Part shown: positions 4,915 to 5,088 of the stretch, piece after piece | Layout: each line of letters opens with the position of its first letter | Position numbering within the stretch: the stretch's first letter is position 1 | Origin: Nitrospirota bacterium | GTDB lineage: Bacteria; Nitrospirota; UBA9217 | Direction: 5' to 3' | Length of the DNA stretch: 5,088 nt | Assembly (NCBI GenBank): GCA_021788515.1 | Contig: JAJYKN010000156.1 | Location: forward strand, 1-5,088 | The notes under the pieces: generated by a model | The model's database searches: none | What the model was told of the DNA's origin: nothing | What the model saw: only the letters and a program-made list of their open reading frames with translations | Program-made: the position numbers and the translations under genes

Positions 4915-4934
4915 CGGACCGGCTCGGACCGGCT
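4915..4934. repeat. Perfect 10-bp tandem duplication
   Basis: CGGACCGGCT occurs twice with no gap, about 20 bases after the cytochrome stop codon. It is non-coding and has no obvious function; it is probably a replication slippage product. Confidence 0.7.
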
Positions 4935-4981
4935 CCTTTCTGTCTCATCCGCTCGATAAGCTCTCATTCTGCTACAAAATG

Positions 4982-5013
4982 AAAAACCCGCCGCAGTTCT
5001 GCGTGGAGGTTTT
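4982..5013 (+). terminator. Imperfect terminator-like hairpin after the cytochrome gene
   Basis: AAAACC (4983-4988) pairs with GGTTTT (5008-5013), and CGCAG (4992-4996) with CTGCG (4999-5003), effectively around a GTTC loop. A small mismatched internal loop separates the two stems. The flanking A and T tracts would let it work on either strand. It lies 88 bases after the cytochrome stop and is the best terminator candidate for that gene, though weaker than the one at 4297. Confidence 0.5.
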
Positions 5014-5033
5014 AGTTCGATCTCATCCGAAGG

Positions 5034-5057
5034 TCCCCTCTCCCGGCCAAGAGGGGA
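5034..5057. repeat. 7-bp GC-rich hairpin near the right edge
   Basis: TCCCCTC (5034-5040) is exactly complementary to GAGGGGA (5051-5057) around a 10-base interior. No T run follows on the plus strand. The remaining bases to 5088 show no gene start I can support. Confidence 0.45.
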
Positions 5058-5088
5058 TACAATCACAAAGCGCACCTGCGCACCTTGG

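Noticed and set aside
4343..4948. 201-codon minus-strand open frame opposite the cytochrome gene
   Set aside because: It is antisense to a gene with promoter, Shine-Dalgarno sequence, signal peptide and haem motif, and it would read through the promoter at 4340-4368.
5035..5063. Possible promoter with TACAAT (5058-5063)
   Set aside because: No -35 box is present at an acceptable distance (CCCCTC lies there), and no gene start follows within the window.
4884..5075. 63-codon minus-strand open frame at the right edge
   Set aside because: It overlaps the terminator-like hairpin and the cytochrome 3' end, has no clear Shine-Dalgarno sequence and no recognisable product.

Overview
The window carries a bacterial housekeeping operon on the minus strand, a small decayed or RNA-like transcription unit in the middle of a 500-base intergenic region, and a separate plus-strand gene for a small periplasmic c-type cytochrome. 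Gene sequences are GC-rich, while the spacers are strikingly AT-rich. The operon order ffh, rpsP, rimM, trmD, rplS, rnhB, together with a periplasmic haem protein, suggests a Gram-negative respiratory bacterium, for example from Nitrospirota or the former Deltaproteobacteria. That placement is a family-level impression only.

Minus strand, read from right to left: a near-consensus sigma-70-type promoter (3942-3970) starts ffh (SRP GTPase, start at 3912). It is followed by rpsP (S16), rimM (16S maturation factor), trmD (tRNA m1G37 methyltransferase), rplS (L19), and the first 43 codons of rnhB (RNase HII), which runs off the left edge at base 1. The operon joins protein targeting, ribosome parts, ribosome assembly and tRNA modification, as in many bacteria. 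The KH-domain gene (khpA/ylqC) that often lies between rpsP and rimM is absent: the gap there is only 59 bases.

The unusual part is what fills the operon spacers (about 60 to 145 bases each). Four of the five are largely made of degenerate 7-base phrases. Two of them (trmD-rplS and ffh-rpsP) are clearly copies of one element in the same orientation, with matching ends and a diverged middle. The rimM-trmD spacer forms two mutually exclusive inverted repeats, one of which places the trmD start codon in a stem, and trmD has no visible Shine-Dalgarno sequence. The rplS-rnhB spacer has a 13-bp perfect hairpin.

Right part: between ffh and the cytochrome gene lies a compact plus-strand unit with a strong promoter (4067-4094) and a textbook rho-independent terminator (4297-4328). 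It would give a transcript of about 228 nt that holds only a 36-codon open stretch with coding-like composition and no good start, so it is either a gene remnant or a small RNA. The cytochrome gene (4424-4894) has its own extended -10 promoter, a strong Shine-Dalgarno sequence, a signal peptide, a His-rich mature N-terminus and a single C-terminal CVQCH haem site. No tRNA, rRNA, CRISPR array or transposase was seen.
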